Positions 17,147 to 26,755 of a DNA stretch of 64,000 bases are shown here, piece by piece. A program made the position numbers and the translations under genes. The stretch is from the NCBI GenBank assembly GCA_029203125.1, contig CP119317.1, positions 1,240,001 through 1,304,000 of the forward strand, read 5' to 3'. A model generated the notes under the pieces. It did not search any database and was not told the origin of the DNA. It worked only from the letters and a program-made list of their open reading frames with translations. Source of the DNA: Candidatus Cohnella colombiensis. GTDB taxonomy: Bacteria > Bacillota > Bacilli > Paenibacillales > Paenibacillaceae. Numbering within the stretch: the stretch's first letter is position 1; each line of letters opens with the position of its first letter.

Positions 17147-18421
17147 ATGGATAACGACAAAGAAGAAATCTCTTCGAAGGGGATTTCGCGTCGTGAGTTG
17201 TTAAAGCGAGGAGCAATTGGCGGCGTAGGCTTATTGCTAGGAGCAAGTGGCTTGAAGGGCTTTGAACTATTAAATGAGGGCAGTAGCTCTAAGCCGGTTA
17301 CTGCAACGAACTCTAATATGACGGTACCATTCTATGGCAAGCACCAAGCTGGTATTGTTACACCCATGCAGGATTTTATTTGCATGGGTGCCTTTGATTT
17401 AACAACGTCCAGTGTCGATGATGTCCGCAAGCTATTCAAGCTGTGGACAGAAGCATCCGCACGAATTGCGAAAGGCGAAGGTGTCGGCGAAGAGAGCAAT
17501 AACGGACTCGTTCCTCCTGAGGATACAGGTGAAGTCATGGGCCTGCTTGCGATGAATACGTCGATCACTTTCGGTGTTGGTGCTTCGTTCTTTGATGATA
17601 GATTTGGATTATCGGGCAAGCGCCCGGCCGCTCTTGCTGATATACCGTCCTTCAAACGCGACAATCTCGTATCTGAGTGGTCTGACGGGGACGTCATAGT
17701 TCAAGTGTGCGCGAATGATCAACAGGTTGCCTTTCATGCGTTGCGAAATCTAGCACGAATTGCACGCGGTAAAGCAGTGCTACGCTGGATTCAGCAAGGC
17801 TTTCAACGTACAGCGGCAACAGATCCGAAGAGCTCCACACCACGCAATTTGATGGGCTTTAAAGATGGTACGAACAATCCTGATGTATCGGATGCTGCCA
17901 ATAGCAACGAAATCGTATGGGCACATGGCTCGGATGGCACTGCTTGGATGGATGGCGGCAGCTACATGGCAGTTCGAAGAATCCGTATGCGGATTGAGGT
18001 ATGGGATCGTACGACTCTGGGCGAGCAGGAAGCGACGTTCGGGAGGCATCGTGATTCAGGAGCTCCAATAGGAGATAAGGACGAATTCGCTGCACTAGAT
18101 TTTACGAAAAAAGATGACAAGAGTGAAGAGCGAATTCGTGCGGACTCACACGTCAGACTAGCGCATATGGAGGGTGGAGTGAAAATTCACCGTCGTGGTT
18201 ATTCGTATGCGAATGGTATAGATTTAAAGACGGGTCAACTGGACGCGGGATTATTGTTCATCTGTTTTAATAGAGATCCGCGCAAGCAATTTATACCTAT
18301 GCAATCGAAGCTTGCAGAAGCAGATAAATTGAATGAGTATATTGTCCATGTCGGAAGCGGACTTTACGCTTGCTTGCCAGGCGTTTCACAGGGCGGATAT
18401 ATTGGCGATGTTTTATTGTAG
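17147..18421 (+). CDS. efeB: EfeB, Tat-exported DyP-type haem peroxidase/deferrochelatase
   Basis: 424 residues. The N-terminus SRRELLKRGAIGGVGLLLG is a twin-arginine signal, so the protein is exported folded with its haem. DyP hallmarks are GFKDGTNNP (the GxxDG motif with the distal Asp) and a C-terminal segment HRRGYSYANG with the likely proximal region. In EfeUOB systems this enzyme oxidises ferrous iron outside the cell or takes iron from haem. It begins 2 bases after the efeO stop and is translationally coupled. Confidence 0.95.
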   Translation: MDNDKEEISSKGISRRELLKRGAIGGVGLLLGASGLKGFELLNEGSSSKPVTATNSNMTVPFYGKHQAGIVTPMQDFICMGAFDLTTSSVDDVRKLFKLWTEASARIAKGEGVGEESNNGLVPPEDTGEVMGLLAMNTSITFGVGASFFDDRFGLSGKRPAALADIPSFKRDNLVSEWSDGDVIVQVCANDQQVAFHALRNLARIARGKAVLRWIQQGFQRTAATDPKSSTPRNLMGFKDGTNNPDVSDAANSNEIVWAHGSDGTAWMDGGSYMAVRRIRMRIEVWDRTTLGEQEATFGRHRDSGAPIGDKDEFAALDFTKKDDKSEERIRADSHVRLAHMEGGVKIHRRGYSYANGIDLKTGQLDAGLLFICFNRDPRKQFIPMQSKLAEADKLNEYIVHVGSGLYACLPGVSQGGYIGDVLL

Positions 18422-18439
18422 AGCAGAGGGGTAATCGCA

Positions 18440-20254
18440 ATGCGACGTAACATTCACAAGTGGGTGCTCTTAATTATCCTGTGTTCGTTCATGGGCTCAT
18501 TCTCGCAAGCTTATGCGGCTGGCGCGCAATCAGATACGGATAAGCTCCACAACACGCTCATTTCTTATACAAGTGATGCGTTACTTGCTGCGCGTGATGA
18601 GGATTGGGCGAAATCGACAATTGCGCTTGCAGGCTTCAAAGCGACTTGGACTTCGGGTTTTGACATTGCGGAGGAAGCGAAGCAGGAAGCTGCAGAGGTT
18701 GACACAGCACTTGTTGCTGCAGAGCAGGCGATAACTAAAGCCGAAGGTGATGCTGCAACTGCTTATCAAGCTGTATCTGCACTTGCAAAGGCAACGGATA
18801 AGTTTGTTTCGTTGGATGACCATGTCGGAGCATCAGTTGATGTGCATCAGCTAGCTCAGAGCTTAATTCCAGCACTTCAAAAGAGTGTGACTGCGATTGC
18901 TGCTGAAGATTGGACTGTGGCGAAATCGAGCTATTCGATTTTTATTCGTGACTGGGGTAAAGCAGAAAGTGCCATTCGTAAGCAGGATGCAAAGCTCTAT
19001 GGCCAAATCGAAGTCAAGATAAGCGCTGCTCGCATTGCGTTGAACACAGAGCCAGCTAATGTAGAGCAAGCATCGGCGAAGCTGCGTGATCTCATTACGA
19101 CACTGGAGGAATATGCTGCTGGCATGCTAGCTACGGATAATGCTACCTCAGGCATTCAGTCGATTAATGGACTGGTGTCTTTGCTTGGTGAAGTGAAGGG
19201 TGATATTCGTAATGAGCTTGCAGCAGATGCATCGGTTAAGATGGATGAATTCATCAGCTCCTGGCCTAATGCCGAAGGTGAAGTGCGAACACGTTCCTCT
19301 CAGGATTATGCGAATATCGAAAATCGTATGATTTCACTATCGAGTATGCTACTCTCTAATCCGCCGGACATGGTAAAAGCAGATGAAGCTGCTGATGCAT
19401 TGATTTTATTGCTCGAACCTTATGCACATGCATCTGATTATACCGCTTGGGATGCAGGAGCCATTTTGTTCCGTGAAGGACTTGAGGCAATCTTAATCGT
19501 AACCTCGTTGCTCACGATGCTGAATCGTTCTGGGAATAGCGTCTATCGCAAGTGGGTTTGGTCCGGAGCAACTATAGGTATCGTATTTTCAGTGATTCTT
19601 GCGGTTGTACTTACTGTATTTCTATCCCACATTTCTACAGGTAGCTCGCGTGAATTGTTTGAAGGAGTCGCTGCGCTCGTGTCGGTTCTGTTCATGGTAA
19701 CGATCGGTGCTTGGCTGCACGGAAAGTCAAACTTGAACAATTGGAATCTCTATGTTGAACGGACAGTGGGCTTGTCGATTGCAAAAGGTACTTTGTGGTC
19801 GCTTGCATTTGCTGCGTTTTTAGCAGTTATGCGCGAAGGTGCTGAGTCGATTATTTTCTATGCGGGAATGGCAGCCTCCATCTCGTTTTCTGACTTACTC
19901 ATCGGAATTGGCGGTGCCGCTGTTTTGCTGGCGATTATTGCATTCGCAATTGTTAAATTAAGCGCGCGTATCCCAATAAGGTTATTTTTCCTATTAGCAG
20001 GGGTACTTCTCTATTACATGGCGTATAAATTTATGGGTGCCGGCATACATGCGCTACAAGTTTCTGGTCGGATTTCTGCTCATGTCTCGGATGCGTTGCC
20101 CGAAATCCCATCAATTGGAATGTATGGAAACTGGGAAGTTTTCCTTCCACAAATGGCTGTACTCATTGTCATTGTAAGTGTTATTATAACTTTGGAATGG
20201 AAAAAGCGTTCTGCTAGTGAACGTTTGGGTCAACCCGCTAACAACATTAAATAG
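18440..20254 (+). CDS. efeU: EfeU/FTR1-family iron permease with large extracellular N-terminal helical domain
   Basis: 604 residues. A signal peptide (ending near AYAAG) is followed by about 300 residues of soluble helices, then seven or so membrane helices from about residue 340. The two REXXE iron-transport motifs are REGLEAILI and REGAESIIF. The soluble part appears to be three copies of one motif (DW..AK..Y..F...W...E..IR, then a helix ending LEEYA or LEPYA), each about 100-130 residues. Plain FTR1 permeases have about 280 residues, so the added domain may bind or buffer iron. It closes the operon. Confidence 0.93.
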   Translation: MRRNIHKWVLLIILCSFMGSFSQAYAAGAQSDTDKLHNTLISYTSDALLAARDEDWAKSTIALAGFKATWTSGFDIAEEAKQEAAEVDTALVAAEQAITKAEGDAATAYQAVSALAKATDKFVSLDDHVGASVDVHQLAQSLIPALQKSVTAIAAEDWTVAKSSYSIFIRDWGKAESAIRKQDAKLYGQIEVKISAARIALNTEPANVEQASAKLRDLITTLEEYAAGMLATDNATSGIQSINGLVSLLGEVKGDIRNELAADASVKMDEFISSWPNAEGEVRTRSSQDYANIENRMISLSSMLLSNPPDMVKADEAADALILLLEPYAHASDYTAWDAGAILFREGLEAILIVTSLLTMLNRSGNSVYRKWVWSGATIGIVFSVILAVVLTVFLSHISTGSSRELFEGVAALVSVLFMVTIGAWLHGKSNLNNWNLYVERTVGLSIAKGTLWSLAFAAFLAVMREGAESIIFYAGMAASISFSDLLIGIGGAAVLLAIIAFAIVKLSARIPIRLFFLLAGVLLYYMAYKFMGAGIHALQVSGRISAHVSDALPEIPSIGMYGNWEVFLPQMAVLIVIVSVIITLEWKKRSASERLGQPANNIK

Positions 20255-20274
20255 AGTCATGTGGAGGTACACCT

Positions 20275-21126
20275 ATGACAAACATCAAAATCGTAACAGA
20301 CTCTACCGTAGACCTGCCAAAGGAATTACTTGAACGCTATTCGATTACGATCGTTCCACTTACAGTACATGTAGATGGGGAAACATATATAGATAATGTG
20401 ACGATTACACCACTTGAATTTATCGATAAAATGAAAAATGCTAAGGAATTACCGAAGACGTCATTGCCTGCTGTAGGGAAGTTCGTCGAAGTGTACGATG
20501 AGCTCGGAGCAGATGGCAGCACAATCTTATCCATCCATGTTACGAGTGGGATGAGTGGGACTCACAACGCAGCATGTTTAGCTGCGGAGATGTCCACAAG
20601 TAAGGTAGAGGTAATCGACTCGCAGTTGATCTCGCAAGCGATGGGTTTTCAAGTTATTGAAGCTGCCCAGATGAATGAAGCGGGTAGTTCACTAGAATCG
20701 ATTAAGCAGCATTTGAAAGATATTTTATCAAATACAACATTGTTAATTGCCGTAGATACGCTAGACAATTTGATCAAGGGTGGCCGAATTGGTAAGGCTG
20801 CCGGTTGGATTGGTACGTTGCTCAGCGTGAAGCCGATTGCGATGCTGGAAAAGGGTGTTTACACGCCCGTCGCTAGAGTTCGGAACACCGCTCAAGTGAT
20901 CCGTACGTTGATAGAACGGTTCGAGCATGATATTAAAGATAAGTTCGTTCGTGGCGTAGGCATCTCGCATGCCGATAATCTACCATTAGCCGAACGTTTA
21001 AAACAGGAAATTGCTAGATTCACCAATACACCAGTCCGTATTGTTCCAACAACACCTGTCATTTCGACGCATACGGGCCCAGGCGCGATTGCGCTCATGT
21101 TTTATACGAGTGAGCAGCTGGCTTAA
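20275..21126 (+). CDS. DegV-family fatty-acid-binding protein
   Basis: 283 residues, the normal family length. Signatures are KIVTDSTVDLPKELL at the start, HVTSGMSGTHNAA in the middle and PVISTHTGPGAIALMFY at the end. DegV proteins bind a fatty acid (FakB type) and present it to the kinase FakA for entry into phospholipid synthesis. It starts 20 bases after efeU with its own GTGGAGG site; whether it shares the efe transcript is unclear. Confidence 0.93.
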   Translation: MTNIKIVTDSTVDLPKELLERYSITIVPLTVHVDGETYIDNVTITPLEFIDKMKNAKELPKTSLPAVGKFVEVYDELGADGSTILSIHVTSGMSGTHNAACLAAEMSTSKVEVIDSQLISQAMGFQVIEAAQMNEAGSSLESIKQHLKDILSNTTLLIAVDTLDNLIKGGRIGKAAGWIGTLLSVKPIAMLEKGVYTPVARVRNTAQVIRTLIERFEHDIKDKFVRGVGISHADNLPLAERLKQEIARFTNTPVRIVPTTPVISTHTGPGAIALMFYTSEQLA

Positions 21127-21133
21127 CAGAATT

Positions 21134-21254
21134 AGTGTCCTCTCAGGACACTATTTCTATTAAATGGCGGTGAATCGCGTTAATAGTGTCCTCTCAGGAC
21201 ACTATTTTTGTTAAATGGCGCTGAATCGCGTAAATAGTGTCCTCTCAGGACACT
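21134..21254. repeat. 51-bp tandem repeat array (locus 2), three units
   Basis: Units start at 21134, 21185 and 21236, exactly 51 bases apart. Each begins with the perfect inverted repeat AGTGTCC-TCTCA-GGACACT. The spacer between palindromes (for example ATTTTTGTTAAATGGCGCTG) is nearly identical in the first two units. It lies between degV and the NAD operon and is noncoding. Confidence 0.93.
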
Positions 21255-21283
21255 ATTTACACCTAATCAAATACACATCAATA

Positions 21284-21325
21284 GGGCAGCATCAAAAGCT
21301 TTTGACTTTTGGGGCTGCCCGTTTT
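21284..21325 (+). terminator. Rho-independent terminator after degV
   Basis: GGGCAGC (21284-21290) pairs with GCTGCCC (21314-21320) around an A/T-rich inner hairpin CAAAAGCTTTTG, followed by GTTTTG. Confidence 0.75.
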
Positions 21326-21376
21326 GTGTGTATTATGAATTATAAATAACATATAAGTTTCTAACCCTGTCAGCTC

Positions 21377-21393
21377 GATTGTCTTTTACAATC
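21377..21393. promoter_or_regulatory. Small inverted repeat before the NAD salvage operon
   Basis: GATTGT-CTTTT-ACAATC lies about 50 bases before pncA. It could be an operator for an NAD-responsive repressor or an RNA hairpin; I cannot assign it to a known regulator. Confidence 0.3.
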
Positions 21394-21439
21394 AGGAATG
21401 ATTTAATTTAGTCATACAGAATTATAAGGAGGAATTGGG

Positions 21440-21997
21440 ATGAAAGCATTAATCGTAATCGATTATACGGAAGATTTTGTTGTAGGTCAGTTGCCATGTG
21501 GCGAGCCTGCGATCGCGATCGAGGAACGAATGACGGAGCTTGTGGAGACGTTCGCGCAGGCGGGCGATTATGTGGTGATGGCGGTTGATGTTCACGATAT
21601 AGATGATCCGTTCCACCCAGAGACGCAGCTGTTTCCGCCTCATAACATACGCGGAACGAAGGGGCGAGAGTTATACGGTAAGCTGGCAGTGGCCTATGAA
21701 CGAATCAAGGAGCAGGACAACGTCTATTGGATGGACAAAACAAGATACAGCGCCTTCGCCGGCACCGATTTGGAACTAAAATTGAGAGCAAGAGGTATCA
21801 CTGAGATTCATCTTGTTGGTGTATGTACCGATATCTGTGTGCTACACACAGCTGTGGATGCTTATAACAAAGGCTACAAGATCGTTGTACATGAGGATGC
21901 TGTCGCAAGCTTCAATGAACAAGGCCATGAATGGGCGCTCAGCCATTTTACGAATACGTTGGGAGCGCACGTGGTAGAGGGTACAGCAGACAAATAG
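21440..21997 (+). CDS. pncA: Nicotinamidase (isochorismatase-like hydrolase)
   Basis: 185 residues. The catalytic Asp lies in IDYTEDFVVG, the metal-binding DVHDIDDPFHPE segment follows, and the nucleophilic Cys lies in LVGVCTDICVLHT. The enzyme deamidates nicotinamide to nicotinate in the cytoplasm. It is the first gene of a tight operon with NAD synthetase and nicotinate phosphoribosyltransferase, which together form the Preiss-Handler salvage route. Confidence 0.93.
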   Translation: MKALIVIDYTEDFVVGQLPCGEPAIAIEERMTELVETFAQAGDYVVMAVDVHDIDDPFHPETQLFPPHNIRGTKGRELYGKLAVAYERIKEQDNVYWMDKTRYSAFAGTDLELKLRARGITEIHLVGVCTDICVLHTAVDAYNKGYKIVVHEDAVASFNEQGHEWALSHFTNTLGAHVVEGTADK

Positions 21998-22018
21998 AAC
22001 GATAGGAGTGGCAACACA

Positions 22019-22861
22019 ATGAGTACAATTCAACAACAAGTCGCAACGCAACTGCATGTTAAAAGTACGATCAATCCAGAACAGGAAGTAAAGGAGCGTG
22101 TCGCTTTTCTGCAGCAGTATTTGTTGAAAACCGGTGCGAAAGGCTATGTGCTAGGCATCTCTGGAGGACAGGATTCTACACTTGCTGGCAGACTAGCTCA
22201 GCTCGCAATTGAAGGCTTGAATGCAGACACACTTGCTACACCCTATACATTCATGGCAGTGCGACTTCCGTATGGGGTCCAGCACGATGAGGAAGATGCA
22301 CAAGCAGCGCTAGCCTTTGTTAATCCCGATCGTCTAGTTTCAGTCAATATTAAGCCTGCAGTTGATGCTGCAGTGCTAGCTTTCCAGACTGCAACGGGAG
22401 AGACGCTGGGCGATTTTCACAAAGGAAATATTAAAGCGCGTGAGCGGATGAAGGTGCAATATGATTTGGGGGCACACTATGGACTGCTAGTGCTCGGAAC
22501 AGATCATGCGGCAGAAGCGATTACAGGTTTTTATACGAAGCATGGGGATGGCGCTTGCGATGTTGCCCCGATCTACGGATTGAACAAGCGACAAGGCAGA
22601 GCACTCTTGAAATATTTAGGAAGTCCACAAGCGCTTTACGAGAAAAAACCTACTGCAGATTTAGAGGATTTGAAACCGGGGCTGGCAGATGAAGATGCGT
22701 TAGGACTAACCTATGAGGAATTGGACGATTACTTGGAGCTTAAGTCGGTTACCGAACAGACGAGAGAGTTGATTGAACGTCGCTATAAGCTTACCGAACA
22801 CAAACGCAGAGGTTCAGTTACGCTATATGACGATTGGTGGAAGACTGAAGGAGAGGGATAA
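22019..22861 (+). CDS. nadE: NH3-dependent NAD+ synthetase
   Basis: 280 residues, the length of the ammonia-dependent form without a glutaminase domain. The ATP-pyrophosphatase P-loop is GISGGQDSTLAGRLAQ. Further family segments are GNIKARERM, LVLGTDHAAEAITGFYTK and APIYGLNKRQGR. It converts nicotinate adenine dinucleotide to NAD. It starts 21 bases after pncA with a GGAG site. Confidence 0.95.
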   Translation: MSTIQQQVATQLHVKSTINPEQEVKERVAFLQQYLLKTGAKGYVLGISGGQDSTLAGRLAQLAIEGLNADTLATPYTFMAVRLPYGVQHDEEDAQAALAFVNPDRLVSVNIKPAVDAAVLAFQTATGETLGDFHKGNIKARERMKVQYDLGAHYGLLVLGTDHAAEAITGFYTKHGDGACDVAPIYGLNKRQGRALLKYLGSPQALYEKKPTADLEDLKPGLADEDALGLTYEELDDYLELKSVTEQTRELIERRYKLTEHKRRGSVTLYDDWWKTEGEG

Positions 22862-22862
22862 G

Positions 22863-24305
22863 ATGACAGTAGGTAATCTCACGCTCCATACCGATAAATA
22901 TCAAATCAATATGATGTATGCTCATTGGAAGCATGGTACACACAATGAACGCGTCGTGTTCGAGGCTTACTTTCGTAAGTTGCCGTTCGGGAACGGATTT
23001 GCAGTGTTTGCAGGGCTTGAGCGAATTGTGGATTATATCGAACAATTGTCGTTTGGCGAGCTTGAATTAAATTACTTGCGCGAGCAAGAGGAGCAATACG
23101 AGGAACAGTTTCTCGATGAGCTGCGACAATTTAAGTTTACTGGCCATATCGACGCTGTACTAGAAGGGACGCTCGTCTTTCCCAATGAACCACTGATTCG
23201 TGTTGAGGCGAGCGTATTCGAAGCACAATTAATTGAGACGGCAATGCTGAACTTTATGAACTATCAATCACTCATTGCAACGAAGGCTGCTCGGATCAAA
23301 CGGGTAGCACCTGATGAAATACTGATGGAATTTGGATCGCGTCGTGCACAAGAGGCGGATGCGGCTATCTGGGGGGCTCGCGCGACTTATATTGCAGGCT
23401 TCCATGCAACTTCAAATCTGTTGGCGGGAATGCGATTCGGCATTCCTACGAAAGGGACGCATGCTCATGCTTGGGTGCAAGGGCATGATACAGAGGAGGA
23501 AGCGTTTCAGAAATATGCAGAGGCTTTGCCCAATCAAGTGACACTTCTCGTCGATACATATGATACATTGCGTGACGGGGTACCTCATGCGATCAAAGTT
23601 GCGAAGTGGCTGGAGCAGCAAGGCAAGCGCATGCAAGCGATTCGTCTGGATAGCGGTGACCTCGCCTATTTGTCAAAGCAAGCTCGTATGCAGTTAGACG
23701 CGGCAGAGCTACCTTATGTGAAGATTGTCGCTTCGAATGATTTGGATGAAAATATTATTGTAGAGCTGAAAGCGCAAGGAGCACGGATTGATAGTTGGGG
23801 TGTCGGTACACAGCTCATAACCGCATTCGATCAACCTGCGCTGGGCGGCGTTTATAAGCTTGTTGCGAGACTGAAATCTGGTGTATGGGAGCCAGTAATT
23901 AAAATATCGGGCAATCCCGAGAAAATTACGAATCCCGGCATTAAAGACGTGTATCGAATTATTGATGCAAAGACGGGAAAAGCAGAAGCAGATTATATGG
24001 CCATGCAAACTGAAGATACGATTAGCAAAGGTGATCCGATCAAGCTATTTGATCCCATTCATCCGTTCCGCAACAAGCTGGTGCAACAATACAAAGCGAT
24101 TCCGCTGCTAGAACGAATTTTCGATGAAGGAAAGCTCGTATATAAGCTTCCTACACTAGCACAAATTCGCGATTATCACGAGCAGCAACTTGATTTATTT
24201 TGGCCGGAATATCTCCGCAAGCTGAACCCGGAACCGTATCGTGTTAACCTCAGTAAAGACGCCTATGAGCTGAAAATGAGGTTGATACACGAGCATCAGC
24301 AGTAG
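22863..24305 (+). CDS. pncB: Nicotinate phosphoribosyltransferase
   Basis: 480 residues from the ATG at 22863, which follows GGAGAGG and lies one base after the nadE stop. Upstream in-frame starts would lie inside nadE. Family segments include LTLHTDKYQINMMYAHW at the N-terminus, FGSRRAQEADAAIWGARA, GTHAHAWVQ and IRLDSGDLAYLS. It condenses nicotinate with PRPP, the first committed step of the salvage route. The intermediate adenylyltransferase (nadD) is not in the operon. Confidence 0.95.
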   Translation: MTVGNLTLHTDKYQINMMYAHWKHGTHNERVVFEAYFRKLPFGNGFAVFAGLERIVDYIEQLSFGELELNYLREQEEQYEEQFLDELRQFKFTGHIDAVLEGTLVFPNEPLIRVEASVFEAQLIETAMLNFMNYQSLIATKAARIKRVAPDEILMEFGSRRAQEADAAIWGARATYIAGFHATSNLLAGMRFGIPTKGTHAHAWVQGHDTEEEAFQKYAEALPNQVTLLVDTYDTLRDGVPHAIKVAKWLEQQGKRMQAIRLDSGDLAYLSKQARMQLDAAELPYVKIVASNDLDENIIVELKAQGARIDSWGVGTQLITAFDQPALGGVYKLVARLKSGVWEPVIKISGNPEKITNPGIKDVYRIIDAKTGKAEADYMAMQTEDTISKGDPIKLFDPIHPFRNKLVQQYKAIPLLERIFDEGKLVYKLPTLAQIRDYHEQQLDLFWPEYLRKLNPEPYRVNLSKDAYELKMRLIHEHQQ

Positions 24306-24466
24306 CATTGGATTACCACTGTAAAGATAGAAAATTTTGTATGGTCAAAAAGTATAATCCATCATGTGTTTATTTGAACTCTCTCATGGTAAGTTGATAT
24401 TGACTTTGGCAGACGATGGAAATGGTGGCCAAGGAAAAACCAATTTAGATGAAAAGAGGAGAACAG

Positions 24467-25066
24467 ATGGTACGTAAAACAGTAAAATTGTCTTTGGCAT
24501 TATTGCTAGCATGTGTTACATTCACAGCGTACTCTGCTTTTGCTGCATCAGACACGAAATATGAAGCTGAAGATGCAAACTTTGGCGCTCTTGAAGTGGA
24601 AAGTGAAGCTGCAGGTTTTTCCGGTAAAGGCTATGTAAATCTTAAAGAAGGTCCTTCCATCGAGTGGACGGTTAACGTTCCAGCAGACGGCAAGTATCCA
24701 ATCAAGTTCGGATACCAACTTCCTGCAGACTTTGGTAGCAAGCAAAACACACTTGCTGTTAATGGTACGGACATTGGCGAAGTAGATTTCGCAATTAGCG
24801 ACAAGTTTACTGAGTCTGCTGCTGTTAAAGTGGATCTGAAAGCTGGCGACAACAAAATTACGATTAAGAAAAGCTGGGGCTGGGTGAACTACGATTATTT
24901 GACAGTTGTTGGCGGTAGCGCTGGCGAAGCTGCAGCAGCAACTGGTGGCGATGCAGGAGCGGCAAACCCTAAGACTGGTGATGTTGGTTTGGCACCATAC
25001 TTAGCACTTGCAGCAGCAGCTGGTGTAGTTCTAGTTGCTACAAGAAAAAAATGGGTTAAAAACTAA
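24467..25066 (+). CDS. Cell-wall-anchored CBM35-like protein with NPKTG sorting signal
   Basis: 199 residues. The ATG at 24467 follows AAAGAGGAG; an in-frame ATG at 24449 lacks such a site. A signal peptide (ending SAFAAS) leads to one carbohydrate-binding module of CBM35/6 type (about 28-150: YEAEDANFGALEVESEAAG, then a C-terminal GDNKITIKKSWGW). After an Ala/Gly linker comes NPKTGD, a hydrophobic helix and a basic tail RKKWVKN, a complete sortase signal. Class B sortases of Bacillus anthracis recognise NPKTG, and a class B sortase gene lies two genes downstream. The CBM resembles that of the GH26 enzyme next to it. Confidence 0.9.
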   Translation: MVRKTVKLSLALLLACVTFTAYSAFAASDTKYEAEDANFGALEVESEAAGFSGKGYVNLKEGPSIEWTVNVPADGKYPIKFGYQLPADFGSKQNTLAVNGTDIGEVDFAISDKFTESAAVKVDLKAGDNKITIKKSWGWVNYDYLTVVGGSAGEAAAATGGDAGAANPKTGDVGLAPYLALAAAAGVVLVATRKKWVKN

Positions 25067-25087
25067 TCGATTTATTTCATAAACAGC

Positions 25088-25115
25088 AAAGCCCGATGTG
25101 AGCATCGGGCTTTCT
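25088..25115 (+). terminator. Terminator/attenuator between the CBM protein and the GH26 gene
   Basis: AAAGCCCGATG pairs with CATCGGGCTTT around TGAG, followed by CTT. With no obvious promoter in the remaining 40 bases, partial read-through would make the anchored CBM protein more abundant than the enzymes after it. Confidence 0.8.
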
Positions 25116-25155
25116 TATACTCATAGCAATTGGTGAACTGGAGGTATAAGTCCCC

Positions 25156-26742
25156 ATGAAACAAAAGCAAATGATTATCCTAACATCACTAATAGTCCTT
25201 ATTTTTATTGGTATTTTATTTGTACCTAAGCTATTGAAGGGAACTGAGTCTGAGAGTGATGTTCAACCACCTTCAACGAATTTTATAGAACAAGTCGAGG
25301 AGCAACAGCAGATGTCAGCAGAGAAGAGCACTGAACCAAGTGGTGAGTTGTCCATTGGTGAAACGCAAGCTGAACTAGCGAGCCATACGTTGAATCGGGA
25401 TCCGATCGTCTATGAAGCTGAGAAGGCAAAGTTGAATGGCACTACGGTTAACAGTACGGCTGAAGGTTTTTCGGGTACGGGCTATGTTGCTGGCTTCGAT
25501 GAGGACAATGATTCTGTGACCTTTACGGTCAAAGCGCAAGCAAATGTGCTGTACAACTTATCGATTGGGTTTAGGGCGCCGAATGGCGACAAGGTGATGT
25601 CACTTGAATTGAATGGTAAACCATCCGGTGAAGTTTCCGTGCGTGGAACGAAGGAATTTAAAGAAGTGTCGGCAGGCAAAGTGCTGCTGAATAAAGGTGA
25701 CAATACGATCGCAATCGTGAAAAACTGGGGTTGGTATGAGATCGATTACATTAAGCTGCAAATTGCGGATGCGCCAGCCGCACATCAAATTGTCAATAAA
25801 CTCGTGAACCCGAATGCGACAGCAGGAGCTAAATCTTTAATGAGCTTTCTCGTCGACAATTATGGCAAGTTTATTTTGTCGGGTCAGCAGGAGTATAAAA
25901 ATATAGAATGGTTAGAGAAAAATGTGGGTAAAAAGCCGGCAGTCATGGGCTTTGACCTCATCGATTATTCGCCATCGCGAGTGAAGTACGGAGCAACCTC
26001 GAAAGAAACAGACCTTGCAATCGAATGGCATAAGCAAGGCGGTATCGTCACCTTTGCTTGGCATTGGAATGCGCCGATGGACTTAATTAATGAAACCGGA
26101 AAGGAATGGTGGCGGGGCTTTTACACAGACGCAACCACCTTCGATATTCAATATGCGATGGATAACGAGAAATCCAAGCAGTATCGGTTATTGCTAGACG
26201 ATATCGACGTCATCGCCGTTCAATTAAAGAAGCTGCAAAAGGCTAACGTGCCTGTCTTGTTTAGGCCTCTACACGAAGCAGAAGGTGGCTGGTTCTGGTG
26301 GGGGGCGAAAGGGCCTGAGCCTGCGAAGAAGCTTTATAAGCTTGTTTATGATCGATTGACCAATTACCATAAGCTGAACAACTTGATCTGGGTGTGGAAT
26401 TCGGTATCGCCAGATTGGTATCCAGGCGATGATGTCGTCGATATTGTGAGCTATGACTCGTATCCGAAGGATGGCGATTATGGTCCAGTTATTCAGCAAT
26501 ATGATAGCTTAGTGAAGCTTGTTAAGGATAAGAAGATTGTAGCATTATCGGAGAATGGTTCTATTCCAGACCCTGATCTCCTATCTACGTATGGAGCAGA
26601 TTGGAGCTGGTTCTGTACGTGGACCGGAGAGTTTCTCACCGATGGCAAGAAGAATAGCTTGGAGCATCTTAAGAAGCTATACAATCATAAGCGGGTACTT
26701 ACACTTGATGAACTGCCTGATCTGACAAAATACGGACAATAG
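25156..26742 (+). CDS. GH26 beta-mannanase with N-terminal CBM35-like module, membrane anchored
   Basis: 528 residues. An N-terminal hydrophobic helix (IILTSLIVLIFIGILFV) without a clear cleavage site acts as a signal anchor. A CBM35-like module occupies about 85-205 (YEAEKAKLNG to GDNTIAIVKNWGWYEIDY) and a GH26 barrel about 220-520. Expected catalytic residues are the acid/base Glu374 in FRPLHEAEGGWFWWG and the nucleophile Glu466 in ALSENGSIPD. It should cut beta-1,4-mannan at the cell surface. It leads a tight run with the sortase and esterase genes. Confidence 0.93.
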   Translation: MKQKQMIILTSLIVLIFIGILFVPKLLKGTESESDVQPPSTNFIEQVEEQQQMSAEKSTEPSGELSIGETQAELASHTLNRDPIVYEAEKAKLNGTTVNSTAEGFSGTGYVAGFDEDNDSVTFTVKAQANVLYNLSIGFRAPNGDKVMSLELNGKPSGEVSVRGTKEFKEVSAGKVLLNKGDNTIAIVKNWGWYEIDYIKLQIADAPAAHQIVNKLVNPNATAGAKSLMSFLVDNYGKFILSGQQEYKNIEWLEKNVGKKPAVMGFDLIDYSPSRVKYGATSKETDLAIEWHKQGGIVTFAWHWNAPMDLINETGKEWWRGFYTDATTFDIQYAMDNEKSKQYRLLLDDIDVIAVQLKKLQKANVPVLFRPLHEAEGGWFWWGAKGPEPAKKLYKLVYDRLTNYHKLNNLIWVWNSVSPDWYPGDDVVDIVSYDSYPKDGDYGPVIQQYDSLVKLVKDKKIVALSENGSIPDPDLLSTYGADWSWFCTWTGEFLTDGKKNSLEHLKKLYNHKRVLTLDELPDLTKYGQ

Positions 26743-26755
26743 GTGGGATCACGTC

